A stretch of DNA of 63,270 bases, taken from the NCBI GenBank assembly GCA_002790095.1, contig PFUL01000129.1, forward strand, positions 1 to 63,270, read 5' to 3'. Each line of letters opens with the position of its first letter. Position 1 is the first letter of the stretch. The notes beneath the pieces are model-generated. The model was given only the letters and a program-made list of their open reading frames with translations, searched no databases and was not told the origin of the DNA. This DNA comes from Elusimicrobia bacterium CG_4_9_14_3_um_filter_62_55. GTDB lineage: Bacteria; Elusimicrobiota; Elusimicrobia; UBA1565. Below are positions 16,295 to 28,800 of the stretch, in pieces. A program made the translations under genes and the position numbers.

Positions 16295-18625
16295 TTAGGA
16301 CTTCGCGCGCCGCGCGGCGTGGAAGTCGCGCGCGCGGGCAATCACCCAATCCGCGTAGCGGCGATAGAAGGCCGCGTGCGCGGGGCGAGACAGGAGAGCG
16401 AGATCCCGTTCGATCATCTGAATACGGGCCTGCAGGGCGTGGAGTTTGCTTTCCGTCCCGGTGATCTCGTCGCCCCGGTAGTAGCGAAGCTGTTCGTGCT
16501 TGATGCGCTCTTGGCGCATAAGCCGATAGGTGGCCCGGCGCGCCTTCAAATAGGCCTGCAGGCGATCCCGCCGCCCGACCGCCGCCGCGAGACGGCGTTC
16601 GAGCGAGGCGATAATTTCCCCCGCGTCGCGTTCCGTGACGAGCATCTTCGTGCGCTGGCGACCTCGGTACCAGCGCATGAATCGTGAAAAGTCCCGGCGG
16701 AACGCGCGGTCCGCGGCGTAGAGCGGGTGCCCCTTGCCGACAGAAACGTCCAAATCCCGCGCGGCCATCAAGGCGGTCGTGAGCCCTTCGATGCCGGTTT
16801 CGAGGGCGTAGTCGATGAGACGCCCGTGGTGAAGAAGATCGCTGATCAATCCCGCGAAGATCGGCGCGAATTCGCGGGGAGTCAGGCGCAAATGATTGGA
16901 ATTGATTTGAAAGACCCCGTATTCCGCCTGATAAGAAGACGGTTGACCGTGCCGTCCTTCGTAGACCTCGACGAGCCACGGAATTCCCGTCCGTCCGGCG
17001 CGGCGCTCGAGCGCGTTTAAGTAGGGAGCGGCGGCCCGACTGCGCCGGAGTTCCGCGACGACGGCGCCGAGCCAGGCGGCGTGAACCCCGCGGGCCGGGC
17101 GCAGCGAGGCGGGCAGGGGCGCCGGTGTTCCGGGAATCTCAGGCGGAGCCTTCCTGCGCACCGTCCCGCGTTCGCGCGCCTCGGGCAAGGGTTCGTAGCG
17201 GTCGACGAGGGCTTGGGTCGGCAGCCGCAGGCGGATCTTCCTGCGTGAGGCGCCCTTCTTGTCCGCGCGATTGACCGCCGCGCGGAAAGCGCGGGCTTCC
17301 CTTAATACGCGGCGCGAGAAATCGAGGTACCGATGTCGGCCGACCGGGGTGCGGAGAATCCGGAGATCGCGGCGAACGCGGTGGATTTCGAGTTCCCAGG
17401 AGACGAGAATCTCCTCGCTTGCCAGCACCTCCTTCCCGCGGTACGCGTCGGAGCGGCGCTCGGAAACGCCGAGTTTGCGCAGGCGCTTGAGCGTCGCCTC
17501 GCGATCCTTCAAGTACGCCTCCATTTGGTCGGCGGTCCGCTGGGCCTTGCGCTCCATGCCGCGCAGTTGTTCCTCGAATTTTCGAAAATCGCTCCCGATC
17601 AAAGAGAGCGAATCTTTATACTGCGGCTGGGCGACGAGCATCTTCAAGAAACCTTCGACCGAGGCCTTGAGGCTGCGGTACGCGCCATGGTGGAAATCAT
17701 CTTTGCCCCAGACCGCGCCGAGTTCGCGCACGACCTTGAACTGGGCGATGTAGGCTTCGAGTTCCAATTCGACGCCGTAAAACGGGAGATCTTCGCCCTT
17801 CTGCAGCACGTGAACCAGTTCGTGGATCAGCGCGGCGGCGGCCTTTTCGTCGGAGTCCGCTTTATAACCCTTGGACATCCGAACGACTTCCCAATCGAAG
17901 GTGAAGCTGCCGCCGTCCTCTTCGGCGAATTCGACGATGACGGGTTCTCGTCCGTTGCCTGTGTATTCCTCGACGCGCTGGAGCACCGCGCGGCCCGTTT
18001 TCGATCGCAAAGCGGCGGCGTAGAGCCGGGAGAGGTAGGCGGCGTCCTCGGCGTCGGCGATCTTGAGGTAAGGCGGCAACGCGGCGGAAGGGTCCGCGGC
18101 GAACGCCGGGTCGGCGGCGCTCGGGGCGTTCGCGTCGAACAGCGTTCCAAGCGTCGCTTGGGCCCGTCCTTTGATTTCCACCCCGGCGGCCGCTTCCCGC
18201 AGCACTTCGATCGCCGCCGGGCGCGCGCGGCGGGGCGCGCGTGGAGCGGGAGCGTCCGCGGCGTTGCCTCGGACGGGACCCGCCGCGGGCGCCGGGGACC
18301 GCGGGGCGATGGACGCGTTCGCGCCGGGAGCCGACCGGAGAGCCGGGGCGGCAATCGCGGCGCGAACCGCCGCCGCTGCAGGCGCGGCGATCGCCGAGGG
18401 CAAGGTCAGCGTGGGGAGCGCTCCGTCGGAAAAGAGAGACGGCGCCGCGAGGGGCGCCGTCGGTGAGAGGGAGAGAGCGGGGGCCGAGGGCCCGAGCGTC
18501 GCGGGCGCGGAGCCTGCGCGCGGCACGGTCGGCGCGGAGAGTACCCGCGCCTCGCAAGGAGAGGAGCCGGCAAGCCAAAAGAAGGCAATAAACAGACTTC
18601 GCTGGACGATCCCCGTTCCGATCAT
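16295..18625 (-). CDS. Exported HExxH protein with an internal tandem duplication
   Basis: This 776-residue protein has a signal peptide (about 1-27), an Ala/Pro/Ser-rich stretch to about residue 135, then two related halves. Half 1 holds [20 protein letters not shown] with HELVH at 268-272 and VELELEAY (E290 region), a plausible gluzincin zinc site. Its helical tail includes [16 protein letters not shown] and [12 protein letters not shown]. Half 2 (about 500-776) repeats that tail ([19 protein letters not shown] ... [12 protein letters not shown]), but the HELVH position reads SDLLHHGRL, so the second site is lost. I infer a periplasmic or surface peptidase with one active and one structural copy. 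It is transcribed divergently from glgB across 154 bp. Confidence 0.7.
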   Translation of the reverse strand: MIGTGIVQRSLFIAFFWLAGSSPCEARVLSAPTVPRAGSAPATLGPSAPALSLSPTAPLAAPSLFSDGALPTLTLPSAIAAPAAAAVRAAIAAPALRSAPGANASIAPRSPAPAAGPVRGNAADAPAPRAPRRARPAAIEVLREAAAGVEIKGRAQATLGTLFDANAPSAADPAFAADPSAALPPYLKIADAEDAAYLSRLYAAALRSKTGRAVLQRVEEYTGNGREPVIVEFAEEDGGSFTFDWEVVRMSKGYKADSDEKAAAALIHELVHVLQKGEDLPFYGVELELEAYIAQFKVVRELGAVWGKDDFHHGAYRSLKASVEGFLKMLVAQPQYKDSLSLIGSDFRKFEEQLRGMERKAQRTADQMEAYLKDREATLKRLRKLGVSERRSDAYRGKEVLASEEILVSWELEIHRVRRDLRILRTPVGRHRYLDFSRRVLREARAFRAAVNRADKKGASRRKIRLRLPTQALVDRYEPLPEARERGTVRRKAPPEIPGTPAPLPASLRPARGVHAAWLGAVVAELRRSRAAAPYLNALERRAGRTGIPWLVEVYEGRHGQPSSYQAEYGVFQINSNHLRLTPREFAPIFAGLISDLLHHGRLIDYALETGIEGLTTALMAARDLDVSVGKGHPLYAADRAFRRDFSRFMRWYRGRQRTKMLVTERDAGEIIASLERRLAAAVGRRDRLQAYLKARRATYRLMRQERIKHEQLRYYRGDEITGTESKLHALQARIQMIERDLALLSRPAHAAFYRRYADWVIARARDFHAARRAKS

Positions 18626-18779
18626 CGTGGAGGCTATGGTACTTTCTCCCGCCTCGACTCATTCGGGTCGATCGGGTCGAATCTTCGAGGAAATAGGCCT
18701 AGAAGCATTTAGGCCCCCGGGACCGCGCTGCAGCCGCGGCTTTGTCCGGAATTTCATACAATTCTGCGCAGCAGGCGAG

Positions 18780-20690
18780 ATGATGAAAACAACGAAAACG
18801 GGATTATCCGATCAGGACCTATACCTCTTCAATGAGGGCTCCCATGTGCGGCTCTATGAGCGGCTCGGGGCCCGGGTTGTTCGCGAGGGAGCCATCAACG
18901 GGGTGCGCTTCGCGGTCTGGGCTCCCGACGCGGAGCGGGTTTCGGTGATCGGTGATTTCAACGGGTGGAAGGGCGGCGCGCACTCGCTGCACCCACGAGG
19001 CAGTTCCGGCATTTGGGAAGGGTTCGTTCCGAGCATCGGCAAAGGCACGCATTACAAGTACAAGGTGAACTCCCGGTATCGCGGGTATTCGGTGGAGAAG
19101 GCGGATCCGTTCGCGTTTCGCGCCGAGATACCGCCGAAAACCGCATCGATCGTTTGGGATCTCGACTACGAATGGAAGGATCAGGAATGGATGGCGCGCC
19201 GCGGCAAGCTCAACGCGCTTGACGCTCCGATGTCGATTTACGAGGTTCACCTCGGTTCCTGGATGCGTTCCCCCGAGACCCCGGACCTCCCCTTGGGCTA
19301 CCGGGATTTGGCCGACCGGCTTGCCGACTACGCGGCGGAGAACGGGTTCACGCACATCGAATTCATGCCGCTGATGGAACATCCGTTCTACGGTTCGTGG
19401 GGATATCAGACGACCGGATATTTCGCCGCGACCAGCCGCTACGGCACGCCCCAGGATTTCATGCACTTGGTGGACGCGCTTCACGCACGCGGCGTCGGCG
19501 TGATTCTGGACTGGGTTCCCTCTCACTTCCCCGAGGACCAGCACGGCCTCGGCTTCTTCGACGGAACGCATCTCTATGAGCACGAAGATAAGCGCAAGGG
19601 CTTCCACCCCGATTGGAAAAGCCTGATTTTCAACTACGGCCGCAACGAGGTCCGCAGCTTCCTGCTCTCGAGCGCGCTGTTTTGGGTCGAGAAATTCCAC
19701 GCCGACGGTCTGCGCGTGGACGCCGTCGCCTCGATGCTGTACCTGGACTACTCGCGGGAAGCGGGAGAGTGGATTCCCAACGAACACGGCGGACGTGAGA
19801 ACCTGGAGGCGATATCCCTTCTGCGTCGGCTGAACGAGGAGGTCTACAAGCATCACCCGGACGTGCAGACCTTCGCCGAGGAATCGACCGATTGGCCGAT
19901 GGTCTCACGGCCCGCGTACGTCGGAGGGCTGGGATTCGGTCTCAAATGGGACATGGGCTGGATGCACGACACCCTCGAGTACATGAAGAAGGACCCCGTG
20001 CATCGGCGCTTCCATCACAACGTCATCACCTTCCGGATGGTGTACGCCTTCCACGAGAATTTCATTCTCCCCCTCTCCCACGACGAGGTCGTTCACGGGA
20101 AGGGGTCCTTGTTGGACCGCATGCCGGGAGACGGCTGGCAGAAGTTCGCCAACCTGCGAGCGCTTTACGGCTATATGTTCGCCCAGCCGGGGAAGAAGCT
20201 CCTGTTCATGGGATGCGAGTTCGCGCACGGCGCCGAGTGGAAGCACGACTTCAGCCTCGATTGGAATCTTCTCGAACGCCCGCAGCATCGCGGCGTGCAA
20301 TCGTGGGTCGCGGATCTCAACCGCCTGTACCGCGGCGAGCGCGCCCTGCACGAAATGGACTGCGACCCGCACGGGTACGAGTGGATCGACTCCAACGACA
20401 GCGCCCAGAGCGTTTTGAGCTTTTTGAGGTGGCCGCGGGGGCGGCGCGAGGCCGTGGCGATTCTGATTAATTTCACGCCGGTTCCCCGCGAACATTACCG
20501 GGTCGGGCTGCCGTGGGGCGGAGCGTGGACCGAACTGCTCAATTCCGACGCGAGGGAATACGGAGGCTCCGGGATGGGCAACGGCGGCGCCGTAGAGGCG
20601 GGACCCCAACCCTATCACGGGCGTCCGTTCTCGGCGCTTGCGACTTTGCCCCCTCTCTCGGTCGTCTTCTTGAAGGGCCGCGCTTCATGA
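18780..20690 (+). CDS. glgB: 1,4-alpha-glucan branching enzyme (GH13)
   Basis: This 636-residue enzyme creates alpha-1,6 branches in glycogen. An N-terminal CBM48 domain is seen in [20 protein letters not shown] and FNGWKGG. In the GH13 barrel, the nucleophile Asp lies in [18 protein letters not shown] and the acid Glu in [29 protein letters not shown] is diagnostic for branching enzymes. The C-terminal beta domain includes [20 protein letters not shown]. Either of two adjacent ATGs (18780, 18783) could start it, preceded by AGGCGAG. Its TGA overlaps the treZ ATG (ATGA), so the two are coupled. It heads the glucan operon. Confidence 0.95.
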   Translation: MMKTTKTGLSDQDLYLFNEGSHVRLYERLGARVVREGAINGVRFAVWAPDAERVSVIGDFNGWKGGAHSLHPRGSSGIWEGFVPSIGKGTHYKYKVNSRYRGYSVEKADPFAFRAEIPPKTASIVWDLDYEWKDQEWMARRGKLNALDAPMSIYEVHLGSWMRSPETPDLPLGYRDLADRLADYAAENGFTHIEFMPLMEHPFYGSWGYQTTGYFAATSRYGTPQDFMHLVDALHARGVGVILDWVPSHFPEDQHGLGFFDGTHLYEHEDKRKGFHPDWKSLIFNYGRNEVRSFLLSSALFWVEKFHADGLRVDAVASMLYLDYSREAGEWIPNEHGGRENLEAISLLRRLNEEVYKHHPDVQTFAEESTDWPMVSRPAYVGGLGFGLKWDMGWMHDTLEYMKKDPVHRRFHHNVITFRMVYAFHENFILPLSHDEVVHGKGSLLDRMPGDGWQKFANLRALYGYMFAQPGKKLLFMGCEFAHGAEWKHDFSLDWNLLERPQHRGVQSWVADLNRLYRGERALHEMDCDPHGYEWIDSNDSAQSVLSFLRWPRGRREAVAILINFTPVPREHYRVGLPWGGAWTELLNSDAREYGGSGMGNGGAVEAGPQPYHGRPFSALATLPPLSVVFLKGRAS

Positions 20691-22573
20691 CTCCCTCTCC
20701 GCGTTCCCCCTCCAAGCCGGTCGCGCCCGAATCCGTGCTGGGCGCGGCGATGGTCGCACGCCGCAGCTGCCGTTTCGGCGTTTGGGCGCCTAAGAGCCGG
20801 AGCGTGGACGTTCGGCTCGTGCATCCGTTCGAGAAAACGGTTCCGCTTCAGCCGGTCGGTGACGGCTATTTCGCCGGGGAAGTGGAGAATGTCGAGCCCG
20901 GTTCCCGCTATTTTTTCCGTTTGGACGACGGCAAGGATCGGCCCGATCCGGCCTCGCGCCTGCAGCCGGATGGCGTTTTCGGGCCGTCGCAGGTCGTCGA
21001 TCCGCGTTTCGAGTGGAAAGACGATTACTGGTGCGGCATTCCCCTGCAGGATTTCGCGATCTACGAACTCCACGTCGGGACCTTTACGCCGGAGGGAACG
21101 TTCGACGCGGCCGCGGGCAAGCTCGCGTATTTAAAGGAACTGGGAATCACGGCGATCGAGTTGATGCCCTGCGCGGCTTTTCCGGGTTCGCGGAATTGGG
21201 GCTACGACGGGGTTTTCCCGTTCGCCGTTCAAAGTCATTACGGAGGTCCGGACGCTCTTCGCCGTTTTGTCGACGCCGCGCACGGAAAGGGCATGGCGGT
21301 TCTCATGGACGTCGTCTACAACCACATCGGTCCGCGCGGCGCCGTCCTCGCGGATTTCGGTCCCTACTTCGACAGCCGCTACGATACCCCCTGGGGGCGC
21401 GGGTTCAATTTCGACGGAGCGGGCGCGGACGGGGTGCGGCGCTTCTTTCTGGAAAACGCGCTGATGTGGGTGCGCGACTACCGGTTGGACGGGCTTCGCC
21501 TCGACGCGGTGCACATGATTTACGACGCGGACGCGAAGACCTTCCTGGAATGTCTGGGCGACGCCGTGCGGCTGCATTCGCGCGCGTCGAACCGCCTTGC
21601 GTATACGATCGCCGAGGCGATGCACAACGATCCGCGTCTCGTGCGCCAGACCGAGCTCGGAGGGTTGGGACTCGATGCCGTCTGGAACGACGACTTCCAC
21701 CACGCCCTCCACTCGCTCTTGACCGGGGAACGCAACGGCTATTACGCCGACCACGGCGGCATCGCGGAACTGGCGAAGGCGTTTCGAGAGGGCTTCGTTT
21801 TGACCGGCGGCTACTCGCGCTACCGCAAACGCTCGTTCGGACGCTCCTCGGCCTCGCTTCCGGGACGGAAAATGGTCGTCTACGCGCAAAACCACGATCA
21901 AGTCGGCAATCGTCCCGGCGGGGACCGATTCGGAACGCGGCTTTCCCCCGAGGCGCAGAAACTCGCCACGGGCGCCGCGCTGCTGTCTCCGTATCTGCCG
22001 CTCTTGTTCATGGGCGAGGAATACGGCGAGACCGCCCCCTTTCACTTCTTTACCGATCACGGCGACGCCGAGCTCGACGCGGCGGTTCGGGAAGGCCGCC
22101 GTCGGGGATTTACAAGCTTCGAATGGGAAGGCGCGTTCGCGGATCCCGCCGCGCTCGAGACCTTCGAGGCCTGCCGTTTGGACTGGACGAAGCCCGAAAA
22201 AGCCGCGCACAAAGCCCGTCTTTCCTTCGTCCGCGAATTGCTCCGCCTGCGTCGCGACGAGTCGGCGCTTCGCAGCTTGGATAAGGAACGCATGAAGGTC
22301 GAAGCGATTCAAGAACCGCCCGCGCTGTGCGTCGTTCGCGGCGGGCAGAGATCGGAAGTCGCGGTCTTGCTTCACTTCGGCGATAAGGACGCGAATTTTG
22401 CCGCCCCTTTGCCCGATGGGAACTGGGCGCGGGTACTGGACTCTTCGGAGAAGCGTTGGGGCGGCCCGGGGGAATTGACTCCCGAGGTCGCCGGCTCCTC
22501 CGGAGGAGCCCCACTGACGATGCGGGCGAAATCCTTGGCGGTATTCCGCCGATCGGCGAGGCAATCGAACTGA
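20687..22573 (+). CDS. treZ: Malto-oligosyltrehalose trehalohydrolase (GH13)
   Basis: This 628-residue enzyme releases trehalose from maltooligosyl-trehalose. The N-terminal CBM48-like domain contains [20 protein letters not shown]. In the barrel, [31 protein letters not shown], catalytic Asp in [13 protein letters not shown] and Glu in TIAEAMHND are all present, along with [16 protein letters not shown], which is characteristic of TreZ. A partner treY is not in the window. It overlaps glgB by 4 bp and the following GH57 gene by 1 bp (TGATG), so the three are cotranscribed and probably coordinated for making or breaking trehalose from glycogen. Confidence 0.93.
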   Translation: MTPSPRSPSKPVAPESVLGAAMVARRSCRFGVWAPKSRSVDVRLVHPFEKTVPLQPVGDGYFAGEVENVEPGSRYFFRLDDGKDRPDPASRLQPDGVFGPSQVVDPRFEWKDDYWCGIPLQDFAIYELHVGTFTPEGTFDAAAGKLAYLKELGITAIELMPCAAFPGSRNWGYDGVFPFAVQSHYGGPDALRRFVDAAHGKGMAVLMDVVYNHIGPRGAVLADFGPYFDSRYDTPWGRGFNFDGAGADGVRRFFLENALMWVRDYRLDGLRLDAVHMIYDADAKTFLECLGDAVRLHSRASNRLAYTIAEAMHNDPRLVRQTELGGLGLDAVWNDDFHHALHSLLTGERNGYYADHGGIAELAKAFREGFVLTGGYSRYRKRSFGRSSASLPGRKMVVYAQNHDQVGNRPGGDRFGTRLSPEAQKLATGAALLSPYLPLLFMGEEYGETAPFHFFTDHGDAELDAAVREGRRRGFTSFEWEGAFADPAALETFEACRLDWTKPEKAAHKARLSFVRELLRLRRDESALRSLDKERMKVEAIQEPPALCVVRGGQRSEVAVLLHFGDKDANFAAPLPDGNWARVLDSSEKRWGGPGELTPEVAGSSGGAPLTMRAKSLAVFRRSARQSN

Positions 22574-24996
22574 TGCGCGGCTACATTTGCGTTCACGGCC
22601 ATTTCTATCAACCCCCCCGGGAGAATCCCTGGATCGAAGCGATCGAGCGTCAGCCGTCCGCGCACCCGCACCGCGACTGGAACGCTCGGATCACCGCCGA
22701 GTGCTACGGACCCAACGCCCGCGCGCGGATTCTCGACGGGCGCGGACGGATCGCGAATATCGTTTCCAATTATTCGCGGATGAGCTTCAATTTCGGACCG
22801 TCTTTGCTCTCCTGGATGCAAACACATGCGGCGAAGGTTTACGGCGCGATCCTCGCGGCGGACCGCGACAGCGCGGTCCGCTTCGGCGGCCACGGTTCCG
22901 CGATGGCGCAGGTGCACGGGCACCTGATCCTTCCGTTGGCCAACGAGCGGGATAAGAGAACGCAGGTGATCTGGGGAAAACGGGATTTCGAGAAGCGCTT
23001 CGGGCGTCCCCCCGAAGGGATGTGGCTGGCGGAAACCGCCGCGGACACGGCGACGCTCGAGGCGCTCGCCGAGCAGGGAATCCTCTTCACCATCCTGGCG
23101 CCCCGCCAGGCCGCCCGCATACGAAAAATCGGAGATCCCGAATGGCAGGACGTTTCCGAGGGCCGCGTGGGACCGCGCCGTCCCTACCGGGTCTCTTTGC
23201 CTTCGGGACGGTCGATCGTCATTTTCTTTTACGACGGCAACATCTCCCAGGGGGTTGCCTTCGAGAATCTTCTGGAGCACGGCGGGCGTCTGCTCGACCG
23301 GCTGACCGGCGCCGTCCTCACCGACCGCGACGAGGCCCAACTCGTGCATATCGCGACGGACGGGGAAACCTACGGGCATCACCACCGCTTCGGCGAGATG
23401 GCGCTCGCCGTCGCGCTCGACGATCTCGAGAAAATTCCCGACGTGACGCTGACCAACTACGGACAGTTCCTGGCGGAGCATCCTCCGGGTTGGGAAGCCG
23501 AGATCGTGGAAGGATCCTCTTGGAGCTGCGCCCACGGCGTCGAACGCTGGCGTTCGGATTGCGGATGCCGCACCGGCGGAGATCCGTCGTGGAATCAAAA
23601 ATGGAGAAAACCCCTGCGCGAGTCGCTCGACTGGCTGCGGGACCGCTTGGCGGAGGATTACGAGCGTCTCTGCGAGGGGCTGTTCCCGGATCCTTGGGCC
23701 GCGCGGGACGCCTACATCGCGGTCTTGCTTGACCGGAGCGATTCCGTCGTCGAAGGCTTTCTCGCCGCGCACGCGGGCCGCGCGCTTTCCGGCGCGGAAA
23801 CGGTCAAGGCGCTGCGCCTGCTCGAGATGCAGCGGCACGCGATGTCGATGTTCACCAGCTGCGGATGGTTTTTCGACGAATTGGCCGGGATCGAAGGCGT
23901 TCAGATCCTGCGCTACGCGGATCGCGCGGCCGTGCTTTGCCTGGAGGCCGGCGGCCGGGACCACGAACCTGATTTTCTCGCGCGTCTCGCGGAAGCGAAG
24001 AGCAACTTAAGGGAACATGCGGACGGTCGTCGCGTGTTCGAGGGACCCGTCAGATCCTCCCGCGTGGACCTGGCCGGTGTCGGCGCGCATTTCGGCGCGA
24101 GCACGCTGTTCGAGTCGCCCCCCGAGGAAACCGTGTTCCACGCCTTTCGCATCCGGCGCAAGGACGCCCGCGTGCAGAGCGGGGAACGCGCGAAGCTGGC
24201 GGTCGGGCTGGCCTCGGTGGCGTCGACGATCACCCGCGAAGCGACCGAGGTCGCCTACTGCTTTTTCGATCCGGGAGACCACGCGTTGATCGGGGGCGCG
24301 CGGATCTTCCGAGGGAAGAAGGCGTACGAAGAAATGGTTTGGGCGATCACCGACCGCTTTTTCAAGGGTGAATTGGAAGCGATCGGGCCCCTGCTCGCCG
24401 AGCATTTTCCCGGGTCGACCTGTTCGCTCTCTTCGTTTCTGCGCGACGACCGCAACCGCATCGTCGAGCGCGTCCTCGCGGAAGCCCGGGCCGAAGCGGA
24501 GCGCGTTTACGCGACGATGTTCGAATCGCGCGCGGGACTCTATCGCTTTCTGCAGGACCACGGCGTCGAACGACCGCGCGAGCTCGACGCCGCCGCTGAA
24601 ACCGCGATCGCGGCCAAAATACGAGACAGCCTCGCGGCCGAGCCGCCGGATTTTGAGACGGCGGCCGCCGCGCTGGAGTCGGCCCGCAAAGCGGGACTTC
24701 CCCACCAAAGGGAAGAGGCGGTGTATCAATTCGAACGGGCCCTGGAGCGCATCAGCGCGGCCTTCCGTTCGGATCCGAACCGCCTCGATCTGCTGGAGCG
24801 CCTCGAGCGCGGCGCCGCGCTGGTCGGCGTGCTCAACGGCTCGGTCAATCTCTGGCAGGTGCAGAACGATCATTGGTTCCTGCGCCACCGCACCCTTGAG
24901 ACGGTTCAGGGAAGGGCCGCGACCGGGGACTCCGCTTCGGCGCGTTGGGTGGAGTTGTTCGGCTCCCTCGCGGAAAAGCTACACTTCGCGGTATGA
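22573..24996 (+). CDS. Glycoside hydrolase family 57 protein (DUF3536 type)
   Basis: This 807-residue protein has GH57 signatures: the start [20 protein letters not shown] with the conserved His, the nucleophile region GMWLAETAADTATLEALAEQ, and the acid/base Asp in HIATDGETYGHH. A cysteine-containing stretch SSWSCAHGVERWRSDCGC is typical of the DUF3536 group. The C-terminal 400 residues are mostly helical. GH57 members act on alpha-glucans (amylases, branching enzymes, 4-alpha-glucanotransferases); the exact reaction of this group is unassigned. Its ATG overlaps the treZ stop, placing it in glycogen/trehalose metabolism. Confidence 0.9.
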   Translation: MRGYICVHGHFYQPPRENPWIEAIERQPSAHPHRDWNARITAECYGPNARARILDGRGRIANIVSNYSRMSFNFGPSLLSWMQTHAAKVYGAILAADRDSAVRFGGHGSAMAQVHGHLILPLANERDKRTQVIWGKRDFEKRFGRPPEGMWLAETAADTATLEALAEQGILFTILAPRQAARIRKIGDPEWQDVSEGRVGPRRPYRVSLPSGRSIVIFFYDGNISQGVAFENLLEHGGRLLDRLTGAVLTDRDEAQLVHIATDGETYGHHHRFGEMALAVALDDLEKIPDVTLTNYGQFLAEHPPGWEAEIVEGSSWSCAHGVERWRSDCGCRTGGDPSWNQKWRKPLRESLDWLRDRLAEDYERLCEGLFPDPWAARDAYIAVLLDRSDSVVEGFLAAHAGRALSGAETVKALRLLEMQRHAMSMFTSCGWFFDELAGIEGVQILRYADRAAVLCLEAGGRDHEPDFLARLAEAKSNLREHADGRRVFEGPVRSSRVDLAGVGAHFGASTLFESPPEETVFHAFRIRRKDARVQSGERAKLAVGLASVASTITREATEVAYCFFDPGDHALIGGARIFRGKKAYEEMVWAITDRFFKGELEAIGPLLAEHFPGSTCSLSSFLRDDRNRIVERVLAEARAEAERVYATMFESRAGLYRFLQDHGVERPRELDAAAETAIAAKIRDSLAAEPPDFETAAAALESARKAGLPHQREEAVYQFERALERISAAFRSDPNRLDLLERLERGAALVGVLNGSVNLWQVQNDHWFLRHRTLETVQGRAATGDSASARWVELFGSLAEKLHFAV

Positions 24997-25030
24997 GGAA
25001 ACTCTCGGGCGGGGTCCTTTCTCTCTTCTG

Positions 25031-25786
25031 ATGTCCGCGGACCTGCGCATCTTTGAATCGGCCCCGGAGGCCGTCGACGCCGCAGCCAAGCTGTGGGCGG
25101 AGTGCGCGCATGAAGCCGCGCGCGCGCGCGGGACGTTTCGCATCGCGCTTTCCGGCGGGCGGACGCCGAAGGCGCTCTTTTTTCTGTTGGCGAAACCGGC
25201 GTTCGCGGATTTGCCGTGGGACCGTACGGAATTCTTTTGGGGAGATGAGCGCTACGCTCCGATCTCCCACGGCGAGAGCAATTTCCGCGGCGCGAACGAC
25301 CTTCTCTTGACGCCGGTCGGCGCCGTGGCGGACCGGATTCATAAGATGCCCACCGCCGGAACGGACCCCGTGAAAGACGCGCAGCGCTATGAAGAATCGT
25401 TGCGGCGGCATTTCGGAGAAGCTTTGGACCCGGACGGCTTTCCGGTTCTCGATTTTGCCTTGCAGGGACTCGGTGCCGACGGGCACACCGCGTCTTTGTT
25501 TCCGGAGAAACCCGCGCTTCAGGAGAACGTCCGTTGGGTCGTGGCCGCGCGCGCTCCGGGTTCGGCGACGATCCGCGACCGCCTGACTTTGACGGTCCCC
25601 GTTCTGCGTCGGGCTCGGCGCATCGTGTTTCTGGCGACCGGCCGGGAAAAGGCGGAGGCGGTCCGCGAGTGGCTCGAAGGAACCGAGCCTCCCGAGCGCT
25701 GTCCCGCGAAGTTGATTACGCCCTTGGGCGGATCCCGGACGGTGCTGCTCGACCGCGAAGCGGCCGATTTGCTCAAAAACCGTTAG
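25031..25786 (+). CDS. pgl: 6-phosphogluconolactonase
   Basis: This 251-residue protein is of the DevB/SolD type, hydrolysing 6-phosphogluconolactone in the oxidative pentose phosphate pathway. Hallmarks are RIALSGGRTPKALFFLL, EFFWGDERYAP, SNFRGANDLLL, and the diagnostic LQGLGADGHTASLFP. It lies 34 bp after the GH57 gene with no terminator between, so glucose released from storage glucan may feed the pentose phosphate pathway. The ATG at 25031 matches the usual family start. No glucose-6-phosphate dehydrogenase gene is seen nearby. Confidence 0.92.
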   Translation: MSADLRIFESAPEAVDAAAKLWAECAHEAARARGTFRIALSGGRTPKALFFLLAKPAFADLPWDRTEFFWGDERYAPISHGESNFRGANDLLLTPVGAVADRIHKMPTAGTDPVKDAQRYEESLRRHFGEALDPDGFPVLDFALQGLGADGHTASLFPEKPALQENVRWVVAARAPGSATIRDRLTLTVPVLRRARRIVFLATGREKAEAVREWLEGTEPPERCPAKLITPLGGSRTVLLDREAADLLKNR

Positions 25787-25857
25787 GCCCAACGCGCCCC
25801 CGCATTTGGGCCGAAGGGCTCTAGGGGCTTCGAGCCCATCACCCCTAATATAAGGAT

Positions 25858-28800
25858 ATGACGCGTTTGCTATTGGCATTCTGCGTTCTTATCTCCTCTC
25901 TGCGGTTGTCCGCGGCCGCGGTCGTCGTCCGTTCCGTCTCGGCTCCTCTTTCTCCCGCGCTCGGCGCTCCCGCTTTGATCGGAACTTCGGGAAATGCGCT
26001 TTCATTTTCCGCGCCCGCGTTGTCGGTTCCGACGCTCAACACCGGGGCGCTGCCCGTAATTCCGGTGTTGGAATCCGGGACGCAGCCCGCCGCTGCGCGA
26101 ACGGCTTCTCGGACGGTCCCAGCCCAGGCGCAATCCCCGGCGCCCCGGGCGTCAAGGCAGACCCCGGCTGCGCCGGCGTTTAAAAAGCGTCTGGCCGCGC
26201 TGACGCGCGGCGCCGCGCCGCTGGCCGAGGCCGCGCGCGACCGGAACGCAGCCGACGGGGACTCGCATGCCGCCGGTTCCCGACTGATTCGCCTGCTCAA
26301 CGGGGGCGAGGAGAACGAACTCGAGTCCGCGCCGGTTTCCCCCGGAGAACCAGGCTTGTTCAGTCGATTCGGCGCGCGGCTCAAGCAGGCGAACGCCGCG
26401 CACGCGCATTTCGACTTCATGCGGGCCGGCGTGCCGGTGGAGGAGACCGCCCGCGCGGAAACGCCGGCACCGGACCTATCTCCCCGGCAGAAAAAACAGT
26501 TTCGAGTCTACGCGACCGGTGTTTCCGCGGTTAAGGTCGGGATCGAGACCCTCCACTTCGTCGTTCCTTTGCTGCTCCTCTCGCAGTACGGCGCCGCGTC
26601 CTTGGTGGGCGGGCTTTTCGTCGCCTCCGATCTGGCGGGGCTGGTGCTCGGCTGGGCCGGATCGTCTTGGATCGATCGTCTCAAACCCGGCCGCGTGATG
26701 ACCGCTGCGGCGTTAACGCAATTCGCCGCCATCGGGGCGATTCCGGCGGCGTTATGGTTGGGGATGCCGCTCGGGCTTCCCGCGGTGATGGGACTCGTCG
26801 TCTTAAACGGGGCGGCGTCGGGACTCTTCGACATCGCCCGGCGCGCGCAGATGCCGCATCTGATCGGGACCGACGAAGGGACGCTGCGGCGCTACAACGG
26901 CGAACTCTATGTCTGGCGAGAGATCGCGGCGATCGCCGGGGTTTTTGCCGCGGGCGCGCTGCTCTCCGCGACCGGATACCTGGAGACTCTGATTCTCCAC
27001 CCGGCTTTTTACATGATCGCCGGTTATCTCTTCTGGCGCATGACGCGCGGGAATCGGCCGGGCGGCGGGGCCGCGGCGATTCCCGCCGGGCCGAAGGAGC
27101 CGAGCGGGATCAAGCACGCGTGGCGCGAGATCTCGCGAGGCGCGCGCATCGTCATCTCCAACCCGCGCCTGCTGCTCGCGGCCGTCGTCAACATCCCCGT
27201 CCTGACGATCCACAATCTTTTCCACAAGATGCTCGCCGCGGTCTACGCGACCGCGATGCTCGGCAGCCCTTCTTTCGCCGCCATTTTAATCGGCGCGTGG
27301 AATCTCGGGGAATTCGTTTCGGCGATCTACCTGCGCACCCGCGGCCACAAGGAAGGCTCGGCTAAATGGCTGGTGTACGCCGGTTTTGCGGGGATGGGAT
27401 TGTGGGCGATGACCTTCTTCCCTTCGATTTGGGTCGCGGCGCCCATGATTTTCCTGCTCGCAACCGCGACGCTGTCCAATGAACTGGGTCTCGTGTCCTT
27501 TTTCCAGTCCTCCGTGGGGAAAGAAGATGCCGGCGCCGTGAACGGCTTCGTGTACTCCTCGGCCAACGGGCTGTCGATGGTCGCCCTGCTGGCGCTCGGC
27601 TGGGCCTTCGACGCCTGGGGCGTGCCGGCCGGGATGACCGCCCTCGCGGTCGTGATGAGCGGGGTGTCGGTGTTCTACTGGCTCGCGGCGTTGAATCTCA
27701 AACGCTCCGGACGCGATCACCCCTCGGGGCCGGCGGTGAATTCCGCCGATGAGCCGCCGCCTGTTGCTGCAGGTCTGTTCTTGAAGCGATGGAAGCTGTG
27801 GCTGGTCGTCGCCGCGGTTCTCGGGGGCGGACTTTTCGGAGCCCATCAGTATTTCGCGCCCAGGCTCGATCCCGTCACGCCGCCCGACGCGGTGGTGATC
27901 GTGGACAAGTCCCCCTACGCGATGGCCGAGGTTCCAGGCGCCGCGATCGAGCGTTTCGGCGACTCGCCGAGGATCGTCCTGAGCGGCAACAGCTCTGCGA
28001 TTCTCGCCTTTACGATGCGAGCGGATCGAAAGGCCGCCGTCAGCGTATCCGAGGACGGAACCTGGAAGCTGTGGGATTTGGAAAGCGGCAAGGTCTACGC
28101 CCCGGAACATTACCCCGGCAAGGCGCGCACGGCGCTGTTCGCCGACGGCGGCCGCAAACTGATTCTCGTGGACGACGACGGAACCGTCCGAGTTTCGATG
28201 CTGCGCACCGGCGAGTTGCAGACGATCGAGCGGGATCTGGAAGCGGTCCTCTTTGACGCGATCAGCCCGGACGCCTGGCGCGTCGCGGTCGGAACCTCCG
28301 ACAATCAGGTTCACCTCCTGGAAATCGACGGGGCGAAGACGGCGGCGTTCGCCGTCGGGGGGAAAATCCTGGCGGTCGGATCCACCGAGGCGGGCGAGAT
28401 GGTACTGACCAGCAGCCGCGGGATCGTGAAGCTTTGGAAGGTCGCACCGGGACAAGCGCCGACGGTCGTCGTTGAAAAGTACCTTCCGGGACTCAAGATC
28501 AAGGGCAGCGCGCTCAGCCGCTCGGGCGACCGTTTGATCGCGCTGGCGGACATGGCGGGCGATCAGATCGTCCTGGCCTGGCGCTTCGGGACGCAGGAAG
28601 TTCAGATGCTGATGGGCGCCGATTTCGCGGGCGAAGACGCGCCGTTGGCCGCCGTGGCGGCGACGCCGGACGGGACACGCGTCGCGATTCTTGCGAAGGA
28701 CGGGCGGTTATGGACCTGGACCCCCGGGTCGGGCGAGCCCGCGCTCATCGGCAAGGCGGAGTCCGGGGTTCGCGTATTTTTCTCGAAGACCGGGACGATG

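Noticed and set aside
18171-18779. N-terminal extension of the branching enzyme
   Set aside because: The extra Ala/Arg-rich residues are antisense to the HExxH protein; the CBM48 start and AGGCGAG site support 18780.
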